The notes under the pieces were generated by a model. The model was not told where the DNA came from and made no database searches. It was given only the letters and a program-made list of their open reading frames with translations. A stretch of DNA of 64,000 bases from Leishmania martiniquensis. Lineage: Eukaryota; Euglenozoa; Kinetoplastea; Trypanosomatida; Trypanosomatidae. The DNA is taken from assembly GCF_017916325.1 (NCBI RefSeq), contig NC_090162.1:1001001-1065000 (forward strand), in the 5' to 3' direction. Shown one piece after another: positions 1-10,448 of this stretch; the stretch's first letter is position 1; each line of letters opens with the position of its first letter. The position numbers and the translations under genes are program-made.

Positions 1-95
1 CTTGGGTTGGGGTGGTGGCTCTTTTTCTGCAAACTCGATTGCGGCTTTTTAAAGGCGGGCAGGGCTTTTGGTACCGGGGCGGCCCTTGGCCCTCG

Positions 96-111
96 GGGGC
101 GTCCACGCCCC
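96..111. repeat. Short perfect inverted repeat
   Basis: GGGGCGT (96-102) is followed by CC and then ACGCCCC (105-111), its exact reverse complement, giving 7-bp GC-rich arms around a 2-base spacer. No T-run follows, so a terminator is not supported. A chance hit is plausible in such GC-rich DNA. Confidence 0.4.
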
Positions 112-461
112 AAATGCGCCCCGCTCGCAACAGAAACCCCGCTATTCACGCGCGGCAGTTCTATAGCAGTGAAAGCAGGCGGCGCACACGGGATCGGTTT
201 TCCAACGGCGTCTTGCAGCATAAGGCTATACCCTTCCTGTGCGCAAGTCTTTGTCGCATGGTTAATGCCTTTCTCCTCACGCGCGTGCGCGTGGCCGCCG
301 GTTGTTGCTGTTGGTGGGGCTGTTGATGCGTTTGGGGGCGCTGTGCAATGCAAAAGTGCTTGGTGGCAGAGCGCTCGCCAAGCCCAGTGGTGGCGCCCCA
401 CTCGGAGTGCTTGGCACAAACGTTGAGGGGGACTCGGCGGGCCTTTCAAAGCCCCCATCCA

Positions 462-475
462 GGCGCCTCGGCGCC
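462..475. repeat. Paired GGCGCC palindromes
   Basis: Two copies of the self-complementary hexamer GGCGCC lie at 462-467 and 470-475, separated by TC, so the block can pair as a short hairpin or cruciform. There is no neighbouring gene to which it could be assigned. Confidence 0.35.
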
Positions 476-720
476 CCCAGCGGTTCCCGGGGCACTAAAT
501 GATTGGGGTGGGGGCTCCTTGAGCGTTGGGCCATGCCCGCCGGTGGCGCGGCCTGCAGTGGCTGCGTGGGCCGCCGGGGCGTTCCGCCCAGGGTGGTTTG
601 CCCCGCGCTTTCCCAACTCGCACAAGCCCTTCGCAAGGAAAAAAAAACGCTACTTCCCGGCCTCTGGTGCCCCATTGCCTAAAATCCGCTGGCCACACCG
701 CTTAGGTAATATAGGCGGCA

Positions 721-1110
721 ACATGTTTTCGCTCAGAGTTTAAAATCCCTAAATAAATCGCTTTTTTTTCCTACCAGCACAGCACCCCAGCCGCCGCTTT
801 GATGTCAAAAGACCCCGCCTTCAGGGGCTTTAAAACCTGCAGGCTTTGCGTTAATTTAAATTCCCGCCAAGCTGGGGCCCCGCGTTGCTAATCCGTGCGT
901 CATCTTTTCGAGAACTTTGTGAATGCAAAAGAAAATCGGTTGGCGAACAGTCATTGGCAGCCTTTACTTTGTAATAGGGATTTCCCCCAGGATGTACAAG
1001 TACGGGGGGGCATTTAGCAGGAAGTTCGGCATACATAGTCGCCCGTCGAAATCACACGGCCATCAGGCTTGTCGAGGTGCTAAAATCGCCCTTTCGTTGT
1101 TCTAGAAAAA
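721..1110. other. Mixed-composition flank without a gene
   Basis: This segment has A/T-rich patches (AATAAA at 752-757, an eight-T run at 762-769), a terminator-like hairpin at 808-831, and two short opposing open frames: 851-1036 on the minus strand and 923-1105 on the plus strand, 61 and 60 codons. The two frames overlap each other almost completely and neither translation shows a motif I recognise. The T-run followed by CCTACCAG resembles a eukaryotic 3-prime splice acceptor, but no exon can be attached to it. I annotate the segment as non-coding. Confidence 0.55.
808..831. terminator. Terminator-like hairpin
   Basis: AAAG (808-811), a bulged A (812) and CCCC (813-816) face GGGG (824-827) and CTTT (828-831) across the 7-base loop GCCTTCA. 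Read on the minus strand, the GC stem leads into a CTTTT tract, which is the shape of a bacterial rho-independent terminator. On the plus strand the trailing T-run is only three bases. No convincing gene ends at it on either side, and the short minus-strand frame at 851-1036 ends 20 bases before it in the reading direction. This may be a true terminator from a prokaryotic source or a chance stem-loop. Confidence 0.3.
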
Positions 1111-1759
1111 CGGTGCGCCGCCCTCCGCCGCTGGCGCCAGATGGGTTTAGTTTCAAACCGCCCTCCGCTACTTTGAGCAGCCGCGCGGCAATCAGACTGC
1201 GGCCTCTTGTCTCATCATTCAAACCACCCTGCCTTCTCTTATAAACCGCACATCTTCGCTACTCTGGAAATAAAAAAACGACCGTAATCAGAGCACTTGC
1301 CGCCCTCAACGCTCACCCTAATATGCTTTCTGCCGCCTACGCCTCCTTTAAATATGCATTAAATCCCCACCCAGCAAAAATTGACGTGACGATCCAAATG
1401 CCACGTAACTTTCTTTCCAGTCGCAAAGACGTTGGCCTAGCCGCCCAATTCCGAAAATGATTCCCCCTTAGTATTAAAACACCCAAAATATCTAACAAGG
1501 TACAGAAAACTTTTCAAAATGTCCCTCTCCAGATTGTTAGTGTCACCACCCGTTCTCTTAAAAGAAAAAACCACTTACTATCGCGGCTTTTCGGCGCCCC
1601 CCAAAAACCTGCGCATCGCCAGAAACACGTAAAAAACTAATTAAAGTGACACTCTAGTACTAGACATACCCGTGAAATTTTTCAAACAAAATATAAGAAC
1701 AGCTGTAAGACTAACCGCACCACCCGACTCAATACAGCATAACCGCCAAACGTTCCCCT
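1111..1759. other. Stop-rich, G-poor non-coding flank
   Basis: No open frame of useful length is present on either strand. From about 1261 to 1740 the plus strand is rich in A and C and poor in G: by hand count 66 G in 480 bases, about 14%. Runs of A and of C alternate. Small internal repeats lie at 1118-1128 and 1158-1168, and a perfect 10-bp palindrome CTGGCGCCAG at 1131-1140. I see no tRNA, rRNA, transposon end or recognisable regulatory element. Confidence 0.6.
1118..1168 (+). repeat. Short direct repeat, CCGCCCTCCGC x2
   Basis: CCGCCCTCCGC occurs at 1118-1128 and again at 1158-1168, spaced 40 bases start to start. A looser echo of the second copy and its left context occurs near 1217-1230 (TTCAAACC followed by A or G, then CCCT). 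The perfect palindrome CTGGCGCCAG (1131-1140) lies between the two copies. It is unrelated in sequence to the 62-bp array. It may be the remnant of an older, decayed tandem repeat or coincidence. Confidence 0.35.
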
Positions 1760-1809
1760 TTAATCCATGCCCGCGTCTCGATATTCCCCCTGAGGCTTAA
1801 TTAATCCAG
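1760..1809 (+). repeat. Array junction with truncated unit pieces
   Basis: The octamer TTAATCCA occurs at 1760-1767 and 1801-1808, bracketing a segment that contains TCGATATTCCC (1778-1788), an exact match to the junction between consecutive array units. The last five bases before the array, TCCAG (1805-1809), match unit positions 50-54, but the following eight bases of a normal unit end (positions 55-62, TATTCGAT) are missing, so TCCAG joins directly to the first unit at 1810. This looks like one or two heavily deleted or diverged units at the edge. The last plus-strand stops in the three frames lie at 1791-1793, 1798-1800 and 1802-1804. Confidence 0.6.
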
Positions 1810-2305
1810 ATTCCCTTTTCACGGCCCGTGCCGGCCTCCCCTTATTGCGGTCTGGTGCTCCAGTATTCGATATTCCCTTTTCGCGGCCCGTGCCGGCCTC
1901 CCCTTATTGCGGTCTGGTGCTCCAGTATTCGATATTCCCTTTTCACGGCCCGTGCCGGCCTCCCCTTATTGCGGTCTGGTGCTCCAGTATTCGATATTCC
2001 CTCTTCGCGGCCCGTGCCGGCCTCCCCTTATTGCGGTCTGGTGCTCCAGTATTCGATATTCCCTCTTCGCGGCCCGTGCCGGCCTCCCCTTATTGCGGTC
2101 TGGTGCTCCAGTATTCGATATTCCCTTTTCACGGCCCGTGCCGGCCTCCCCTTATTGCGGTCTGGTGCTCCAGTATTCGATATTCCCTTTTCACGGCCCG
2201 TGCCGGCCTCCCCTTATTGCGGTCTGGTGCTCCAGTATTCGATATTCCCTCTTCGCGGCCCGTGCCGGCCTCCCCTTATTGCGGTCTGGTGCTCCAGTAT
2301 TCGAT
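1810..2305 (+). repeat. First eight units, mixed sequence types
   Basis: Units starting at 1810, 1934, 2120 and 2182 carry T at unit position 8 and A at position 12 (CTTTTCACGG). The unit at 1872 carries only the T at position 8 (CTTTTCGCGG). Those at 1996, 2058 and 2244 are the major type (CTCTTCGCGG). Beyond this block the major type is nearly fixed for many kilobases. All eight units are a full 62 bp, and the first one-base-deleted unit appears only near 2950. Array edges are commonly less homogenised than interiors, and this block fits that. Confidence 0.85.
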
Positions 2306-5300
2306 ATTCCCTCTTCGCGGCCCGTGCCGGCCTCCCCTTATTGCGGTCTGGTGCTCCAGTATTCGATATTCCCTCTTCGCGGCCCGTGCCGGCCTCCCCT
2401 TATTGCGGTCTGGTGCTCCAGTATTCGATATTCCCTCTTCGCGGCCCGTGCCGGCCTCCCCTTATTGCGGTCTGGTGCTCCAGTATTCGATATTCCCTCT
2501 TCGCGGCCCGTGCCGACCTCCCCTTATTGCGGTCTGGTGCTCCAGTATTCGATATTCCCTCTTCGCGGCCCGTGCCGGCCTCCCCTTATTGCGGTCTGGT
2601 GCTCCAGTATTCGATATTCCCTCTTCGCGGCCCGTGCCGGCCTCCCCTTATTGCGGTCTGGTGCTCCAGTATTCGATATTCCCTCTTCGCGGCCCGTGCC
2701 GGCCTCCCCTTATTGCGGTCTGGTGCTCCAGTATTCGATATTCCCTCTTCGCGGCCCGTGCCGGCCTCCCCTTATTGCGGTCTGGTGCTCCAGTATTCGA
2801 TATTCCCTCTTCGCGGCCCGTGCCGACCTCCCTTTATTGCGGTCTGGTGCTCCAGTATTCGATATTCCCTCTTCGCGGCCCGTGCCGGCCTCCCCTTATT
2901 GCGGTCTGGTGCTCCAGTATTCGATATTCCCTCTTCGCGGCCCGTGCCGGCCTCCCTTATTGCGGTCTGGTGCTCCAGTATTCGATATTCCTCTTCGCGG
3001 CCCGTGCCGGCCTCCCCTTATTGCGGTCTGGTGCTCCAGTATTCGATATTCCCTCTTCGCGGCCCGTGCCGGCCTCCCCTTATTGCGGTCTGGTGCTCCA
3101 GTATTCGATATTCCCTCTTCGCGGCCCGTGCCGGCCTCCCCTTATTGCGGTCTGGTGCTCCAGTATTCGATATTCCCTCTTCGCGGCCCGTGCCGGCCTC
3201 CCCTTATTGCGGTCTGGTGCTCCAGTATTCGATATTCCCTCTTCGCGGCCCGTGCCGGCCTCCCCTTATTGCGGTCTGGTGCTCCAGTATTCGATATTCC
3301 CTCTTCGCGGCCCGTGCCGGCCTCCCCTTATTGCGGTCTGGTGCTCCAGTATTCGATATTCCCTCTTCGCGGCCCGTGCCGGCCTCCCCTTATTGCGGTC
3401 TGGTGCTCCAGTATTCGATATTCCTCTTCGCGGCCCGTGCCGGCCTCCCCTTATTGCGGTCTGGTGCTCCAGTATTCGATATTCCCTCTTCGCGGCCCGT
3501 GCCGGCCTCCCTTATTGCGGTCTGGTGCTCCAGTATTCGATATTCCCTCTTCGCGGCCCGTGCCGGCCTCCCCTTATTGCGGTCTGGTGCTCCAGTATTC
3601 GATATTCCCTCTTCGCGGCCCGTGCCGGCCTCCCCTTATTGCGGTCTGGTGCTCCAGTATTCGATATTCCCTCTTCGCGGCCCGTGCCGGCCTCCCTTAT
3701 TGCGGTCTGGTGCTCCAGTATTCGATATTCCCTCTTCGCGGCCCGTGCCGGCCTCCCTTATTGCGGTCTGGTGCTCCAGTATTCGATATTCCCTCTTCGC
3801 GGCCCGTGCCGGCCTCCCCTTATTGCGGTCTGGTGCTCCAGTATTCGATATTCCCTCTTCGCGGCCCGTGCCGGCCTCCCCTTATTGCGGTCTGGTGCTC
3901 CAGTATTCGATATTCCTCTTCGCGGCCCGTGCCGGCCTCCCTTATTGCGGTCTGGTGCTCCAGTATTCGATATTCCCTCTTCGCGGCCCGTGCCGACCTC
4001 CCCTTATTGCGGTCTGGTGCTCCAGTATTCGATATTCCCTCTTCGCGGCCCGTGCCGGCCTCCCCTTATTGCGGTCTGGTGCTCCAGTATTCGATATTCC
4101 CTCTTCGCGGCCCGTGCCGGCCTCCCCTTATTGCGGTCTGGTGCTCCAGTATTCGATATTCCCTCTTCGCGGCCCGTGCCGGCCTCCCTTATTGCGGTCT
4201 GGTGCTCCAGTATTCGATATTCCCTCTTCGCGGCCCGTGCCGACCTCCCCTTATTGCGGTCTGGTGCTCCAGTATTCGATATTCCCTCTTCGCGGCCCGT
4301 GCCGGCCTCCCCTTATTGCGGTCTGGTGCTCCAGTATTCGATATTCCCTCTTCGCGGCCCGTGCCGACCTCCCCTTATTGCGGTCTGGTGCTCCAGTATT
4401 CGATATTCCCTCTTCGCGGCCCGTGCCGGCCTCCCCTTATTGCGGTCTGGTGCTCCAGTATTCGATATTCCCTCTTCGCGGCCCGTGCCGGCCTCCCCTT
4501 ATTGCGGTCTGGTGCTCCAGTATTCGATATTCCCTCTTCGCGGCCCGTGCCGGCCTCCCCTTATTGCGGTCTGGTGCTCCAGTATTCGATATTCCCTCTT
4601 CGCGGCCCGTGCCGGCCTCCCCTTATTGCGGTCTGGTGCTCCAGTATTCGATATTCCTCTTCGCGGCCCGTGCCGGCCTCCCCTTATTGCGGTCTGGTGC
4701 TCCAGTATTCGATATTCCTCTTCGCGGCCCGTGCCGGCCTCCCCTTATTGCGGTCTGGTGCTCCAGTATTCGATATTCCCTCTTCGCGGCCCGTGCCGGC
4801 CTCCCTTATTGCGGTCTGGTGCTCCAGTATTCGATATTCCCTCTTCGCGGCCCGTGCCGGCCTCCCCTTATTGCGGTCTGGTGCTCCAGTATTCGATATT
4901 CCCTCTTCGCGGCCCGTGCCGGCCTCCCCTTATTGCGGTCTGGTGCTCCAGTATTCGATATTCCCTCTTCGCGGCCCGTGCCGGCCTCCCTTATTGCGGT
5001 CTGGTGCTCCAGTATTCGATATTCCCTCTTCGCGGCCCGTGCCGGCCTCCCCTTATTGCGGTCTGGTGCTCCAGTATTCGATATTCCCTCTTCGCGGCCC
5101 GTGCCGGCCTCCCTTATTGCGGTCTGGTGCTCCAGTATTCGATATTCCTCTTCGCGGCCCGTGCCGGCCTCCCTTATTGCGGTCTGGTGCTCCAGTATTC
5201 GATATTCCCTCTTCGCGGCCCGTGCCGGCCTCCCCTTATTGCGGTCTGGTGCTCCAGTATTCGATATTCCTCTTCGCGGCCCGTGCCGGCCTCCCCTTAT

Positions 5301-8300
5301 TGCGGTCTGGTGCTCCAGTATTCGATATTCCCTCTTCGCGGCCCGTGCCGGCCTCCCCTTATTGCGGTCTGGTGCTCCAGTATTCGATATTCCCTCTTCG
5401 CGGCCCGTGCCGGCCTCCCCTTATTGCGGTCTGGTGCTCCAGTATTCGATATTCCCTCTTCGCGGCCCGTGCCGGCCTCCCCTTATTGCGGTCTGGTGCT
5501 CCAGTATTCGATATTCCCTCTTCGCGGCCCGTGCCGGCCTCCCCTTATTGCGGTCTGGTGCTCCAGTATTCGATATTCCCTCTTCGCGGCCCGTGCCGGC
5601 CTCCCCTTATTGCGGTCTGGTGCTCCAGTATTCGATATTCCCTCTTCGCGGCCCGTGCCGGCCTCCCCTTATTGCGGTCTGGTGCTCCAGTATTCGATAT
5701 TCCCTCTTCGCGGCCCGTGCCGGCCTCCCCTTATTGCGGTCTGGTGCTCCAGTATTCGATATTCCCTCTTCGCGGCCCGTGCCGGCCTCCCCTTATTGCG
5801 GTCTGGTGCTCCAGTATTCGATATTCCCTCTTCGCGGCCCGTGCCGGCCTCCCCTTATTGCGGTCTGGTGCTCCAGTATTCGATATTCCCTCTTCGCGGC
5901 CCGTGCCGGCCTCCCCTTATTGCGGTCTGGTGCTCCAGTATTCGATATTCCCTCTTCGCGGCCCGTGCCGGCCTCCCCTTATTGCGGTCTGGTGCTCCAG
6001 TATTCGATATTCCCTCTTCGCGGCCCGTGCCGGCCTCCCCTTATTGCGGTCTGGTGCTCCAGTATTCGATATTCCCTCTTCGCGGCCCGTGCCGGCCTCC
6101 CCTTATTGCGGTCTGGTGCTCCAGTATTCGATATTCCCTCTTCGCGGCCCGTGCCGGCCTCCCCTTATTGCGGTCTGGTGCTCCAGTATTCGATATTCCC
6201 TCTTCGCGGCCCGTGCCGGCCTCCCCTTATTGCGGTCTGGTGCTCCAGTATTCGATATTCCCTCTTCGCGGCCCGTGCCGGCCTCCCCTTATTGCGGTCT
6301 GGTGCTCCAGTATTCGATATTCCCTCTTCGCGGCCCGTGCCGGCCTCCCCTTATTGCGGTCTGGTGCTCCAGTATTCGATATTCCCTCTTCGCGGCCCGT
6401 GCCGGCCTCCCCTTATTGCGGTCTGGTGCTCCAGTATTCGATATTCCCTCTTCGCGGCCCGTGCCGGCCTCCCCTTATTGCGGTCTGGTGCTCCAGTATT
6501 CGATATTCCTCTTCGCGGCCCGTGCCGGCCTCCCCTTATTGCGGTCTGGTGCTCCAGTATTCGATATTCCCTCTTCGCGGCCCGTGCCGGCCTCCCTTAT
6601 TGCGGTCTGGTGCTCCAGTATTCGATATTCCCTCTTCGCGGCCCGTGCCGGCCTCCCTTATTGCGGTCTGGTGCTCCAGTATTCGATATTCCCTCTTCGC
6701 GGCCCGTGCCGGCCTCCCCTTATTGCGGTCTGGTGCTCCAGTATTCGATATTCCCTCTTCGCGGCCCGTGCCGGCCTCCCCTTATTGCGGTCTGGTGCTC
6801 CAGTATTCGATATTCCCTCTTCGCGGCCCGTGCCGGCCTCCCCTTATTGCGGTCTGGTGCTCCAGTATTCGATATTCCCTCTTCGCGGCCCGTGCCGGCC
6901 TCCCTTATTGCGGTCTGGTGCTCCAGTATTCGATATTCCCTCTTCGCGGCCCGTGCCGGCCTCCCCTTATTGCGGTCTGGTGCTCCAGTATTCGATATTC
7001 CCTCTTCGCGGCCCGTGCCGGCCTCCCTTATTGCGGTCTGGTGCTCCAGTATTCGATATTCCCTCTTCGCGGCCCGTGCCGGCCTCCCTTATTGCGGTCT
7101 GGTGCTCCAGTATTCGATATTCCCTCTTCGCGGCCCGTGCCGGCCTCCCCTTATTGCGGTCTGGTGCTCCAGTATTCGATATTCCCTCTTCGCGGCCCGT
7201 GCCGGCCTCCCCTTATTGCGGTCTGGTGCTCCAGTATTCGATATTCCCTCTTCGCGGCCCGTGCCGGCCTCCCCTTATTGCGGTCTGGTGCTCCAGTATT
7301 CGATATTCCCTCTTCGCGGCCCGTGCCGGCCTCCCCTTATTGCGGTCTGGTGCTCCAGTATTCGATATTCCCTCTTCGCGGCCCGTGCCGGCCTCCCCTT
7401 ATTGCGGTCTGGTGCTCCAGTATTCGATATTCCCTCTTCGCGGCCCGTGCCGGCCTCCCCTTATTGCGGTCTGGTGCTCCAGTATTCGATATTCCCTCTT
7501 CGCGGCCCGTGCCGGCCTCCCTTATTGCGGTCTGGTGCTCCAGTATTCGATATTCCCTCTTCGCGGCCCGTGCCGGCCTCCCCTTATTGCGGTCTGGTGC
7601 TCCAGTATTCGATATTCCCTCTTCGCGGCCCGTGCCGGCCTCCCTTATTGCGGTCTGGTGCTCCAGTATTCGATATTCCCTCTTCGCGGCCCGTGCCGGC
7701 CTCCCCTTATTGCGGTCTGGTGCTCCAGTATTCGATATTCCTCTTCGCGGCCCGTGCCGGCCTCCCCTTATTGCGGTCTGGTGCTCCAGTATTCGATATT
7801 CCCTCTTCGCGGCCCGTGCCGGCCTCCCCTTATTGCGGTCTGGTGCTCCAGTATTCGATATTCCCTCTTCGCGGCCCGTGCCGGCCTCCCTTATTGCGGT
7901 CTGGTGCTCCAGTATTCGATATTCCCTCTTCGCGGCCCGTGCCGGCCTCCCCTTATTGCGGTCTGGTGCTCCAGTATTCGATATTCCCTCTTCGCGGCCC
8001 GTGCCGGCCTCCCCTTATTGCGGTCTGGTGCTCCAGTATTCGATATTCCCTCTTCGCGGCCCGTGCCGGCCTCCCCTTATTGCGGTCTGGTGCTCCAGTA
8101 TTCGATATTCCCTCTTCGCGGCCCGTGCCGGCCTCCCCTTATTGCGGTCTGGTGCTCCAGTATTCGATATTCCTCTTCGCGGCCCGTGCCGGCCTCCCCT
8201 TATTGCGGTCTGGTGCTCCAGTATTCGATATTCCCTCTTCGCGGCCCGTGCCGGCCTCCCCTTATTGCGGTCTGGTGCTCCAGTATTCGATATTCCTCTT

Positions 8301-10326
8301 CGCGGCCCGTGCCGGCCTCCCCTTATTGCGGTCTGGTGCTCCAGTATTCGATATTCCCTCTTCGCGGCCCGTGCCGGCCTCCCCTTATTGCGGTCTGGTG
8401 CTCCAGTATTCGATATTCCCTCTTCGCGGCCCGTGCCGGCCTCCCCTTATTGCGGTCTGGTGCTCCAGTATTCGATATTCCTCTTCGCGGCCCGTGCCGG
8501 CCTCCCCTTATTGCGGTCTGGTGCTCCAGTATTCGATATTCCCTCTTCGCGGCCCGTGCCGGCCTCCCCTTATTGCGGTCTGGTGCTCCAGTATTCGATA
8601 TTCCCTCTTCGCGGCCCGTGCCGGCCTCCCCTTATTGCGGTCTGGTGCTCCAGTATTCGATATTCCCTCTTCGCGGCCCGTGCCGGCCTCCCCTTATTGC
8701 GGTCTGGTGCTCCAGTATTCGATATTCCCTCTTCGCGGCCCGTGCCGGCCTCCCCTTATTGCGGTCTGGTGCTCCAGTATTCGATATTCCCTCTTCGCGG
8801 CCCGTGCCGGCCTCCCCTTATTGCGGTCTGGTGCTCCAGTATTCGATATTCCCTCTTCGCGGCCCGTGCCGGCCTCCCCTTATTGCGGTCTGGTGCTCCA
8901 GTATTCGATATTCCCTCTTCGCGGCCCGTGCCGGCCTCCCCTTATTGCGGTCTGGTGCTCCAGTATTCGATATTCCCTCTTCGCGGCCCGTGCCGGCCTC
9001 CCCTTATTGCGGTCTGGTGCTCCAGTATTCGATATTCCCTCTTCGCGGCCCGTGCCGGCCTCCCCTTATTGCGGTCTGGTGCTCCAGTATTCGATATTCC
9101 CTCTTCGCGGCCCGTGCCGGCCTCCCCTTATTGCGGTCTGGTGCTCCAGTATTCGATATTCCCTCTTCGCGGCCCGTGCCGGCCTCCCTTATTGCGGTCT
9201 GGTGCTCCAGTATTCGATATTCCTCTTCGCGGCCCGTGCCGGCCTCCCCTTATTGCGGTCTGGTGCTCCAGTATTCGATATTCCCTCTTCGCGGCCCGTG
9301 CCGGCCTCCCCTTATTGCGGTCTGGTGCTCCAGTATTCGATATTCCCTCTTCGCGGCCCGTGCCGGCCTCCCCTTATTGCGGTCTGGTGCTCCAGTATTC
9401 GATATTCCCTCTTCGCGGCCCGTGCCGGCCTCCCTTATTGCGGTCTGGTGCTCCAGTATTCGATATTCCCTCTTCGCGGCCCGTGCCGGCCTCCCTTATT
9501 GCGGTCTGGTGCTCCAGTATTCGATATTCCCTCTTCGCGGCCCGTGCCGGCCTCCCTTATTGCGGTCTGGTGCTCCAGTATTCGATATTCCCTCTTCGCG
9601 GCCCGTGCCGGCCTCCCCTTATTGCGGTCTGGTGCTCCAGTATTCGATATTCCCTCTTCGCGGCCCGTGCCGGCCTCCCCTTATTGCGGTCTGGTGCTCC
9701 AGTATTCGATATTCCCTCTTCGCGGCCCGTGCCGGCCTCCCTTATTGCGGTCTGGTGCTCCAGTATTCGATATTCCCTCTTCGCGGCCCGTGCCGGCCTC
9801 CCCTTATTGCGGTCTGGTGCTCCAGTATTCGATATTCCTCTTCGCGGCCCGTGCCGGCCTCCCCTTATTGCGGTCTGGTGCTCCAGTATTCGATATTCCC
9901 TCTTCGCGGCCCGTGCCGGCCTCCCCTTATTGCGGTCTGGTGCTCCAGTATTCGATATTCCCTCTTCGCGGCCCGTGCCGGCCTCCCTTATTGCGGTCTG
10001 GTGCTCCAGTATTCGATATTCCTCTTCGCGGCCCGTGCCGGCCTCCCCTTATTGCGGTCTGGTGCTCCAGTATTCGATATTCCCTCTTCGCGGCCCGTGC
10101 CGGCCTCCCCTTATTGCGGTCTGGTGCTCCAGTATTCGATATTCCCTCTTCGCGGCCCGTGCCGGCCTCCCCTTATTGCGGTCTGGTGCTCCAGTATTCG
10201 ATATTCCCTCTTCGCGGCCCGTGCCGGCCTCCCCTTATTGCGGTCTGGTGCTCCAGTATTCGATATTCCCTCTTCGCGGCCCGTGCCGGCCTCCCCTTAT
10301 TGCGGTCTGGTGCTCCAGTATTCGAT

Positions 10327-10448
10327 ATTCCCTCTTCGCGGCCCGTGCCGGCCTCCCTTATTGCGGTCTGGTTCTCCAGTATTCGATATTCCTCTTCACG
10401 GCCCGTGCCTGCCTCCCCTTATTGCGGTCTGGTGCTCCAGTATTCGAT
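10327..10448 (+). repeat. Two adjacent multiply altered units
   Basis: The unit starting at 10327 has lost one C from its second C-run and has T instead of G at position 48 (GGTTCTCC). The next, starting at 10388, has lost a C from the first C-run and carries A at position 12 and T at position 24 (GCCTGCC). Two of these substitutions, at positions 48 and 24, appear nowhere else that I noticed. This may be a local patch of poor consensus or an old exchange point. Confidence 0.7.

Larger units (their letters stand above)
1..720. other. GC-rich left flank, no supportable gene
   Basis: This stretch is GC-rich and contains several overlapping ATG-initiated open frames on both strands, the longest 139 codons at 7-426 (+). 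They overlap each other in different frames and on opposite strands, as expected where GC-rich DNA contains few stop codons. Their translations are rich in Ala, Pro, Arg, Gly and Trp, with no domain, signal peptide or catalytic motif that I recognise, and I see no convincing ribosome-binding site or conserved start. Short symmetric elements lie at 96-111 and 462-475. I read this as non-coding or decayed sequence. A diverged or exon-fragmented gene cannot be excluded without a homology search. Confidence 0.6.

Noticed and set aside
7..426. 139-codon open frame as a gene
   Set aside because: Overlapped by other frames on both strands in GC-rich DNA. No recognisable domain, and composition typical of spurious frames.
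277..743. Overlapping frames at 277-675 (-), 302-502 (+), 348-743 (+) and 495-698 (-)
   Set aside because: Four mutually overlapping frames in the same GC-rich patch with Pro/Ala/Arg-rich translations and no motif; at most one could be real and none is supported.
752..777. Polyadenylation signal AATAAA plus a T-run and CAG resembling a splice acceptor
   Set aside because: Both motifs are short and common by chance, and there is no exon or transcript end to pair them with.
851..1105. Opposing 61- and 60-codon frames
   Set aside because: They overlap on opposite strands, are short, and show no recognisable motif or convincing initiation context.
1143..1157. Telomere-like GGGTTTAG
   Set aside because: It is a single copy (1143-1150) with no tandem repetition. 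It is better seen as one side of a small GGTTT/AAACC inverted repeat.
1350..1363. ATGCAT with flanking TTTAAA and TTAAA as a regulatory palindrome
   Set aside because: The symmetry is imperfect beyond the central six bases and there is no gene nearby to regulate.
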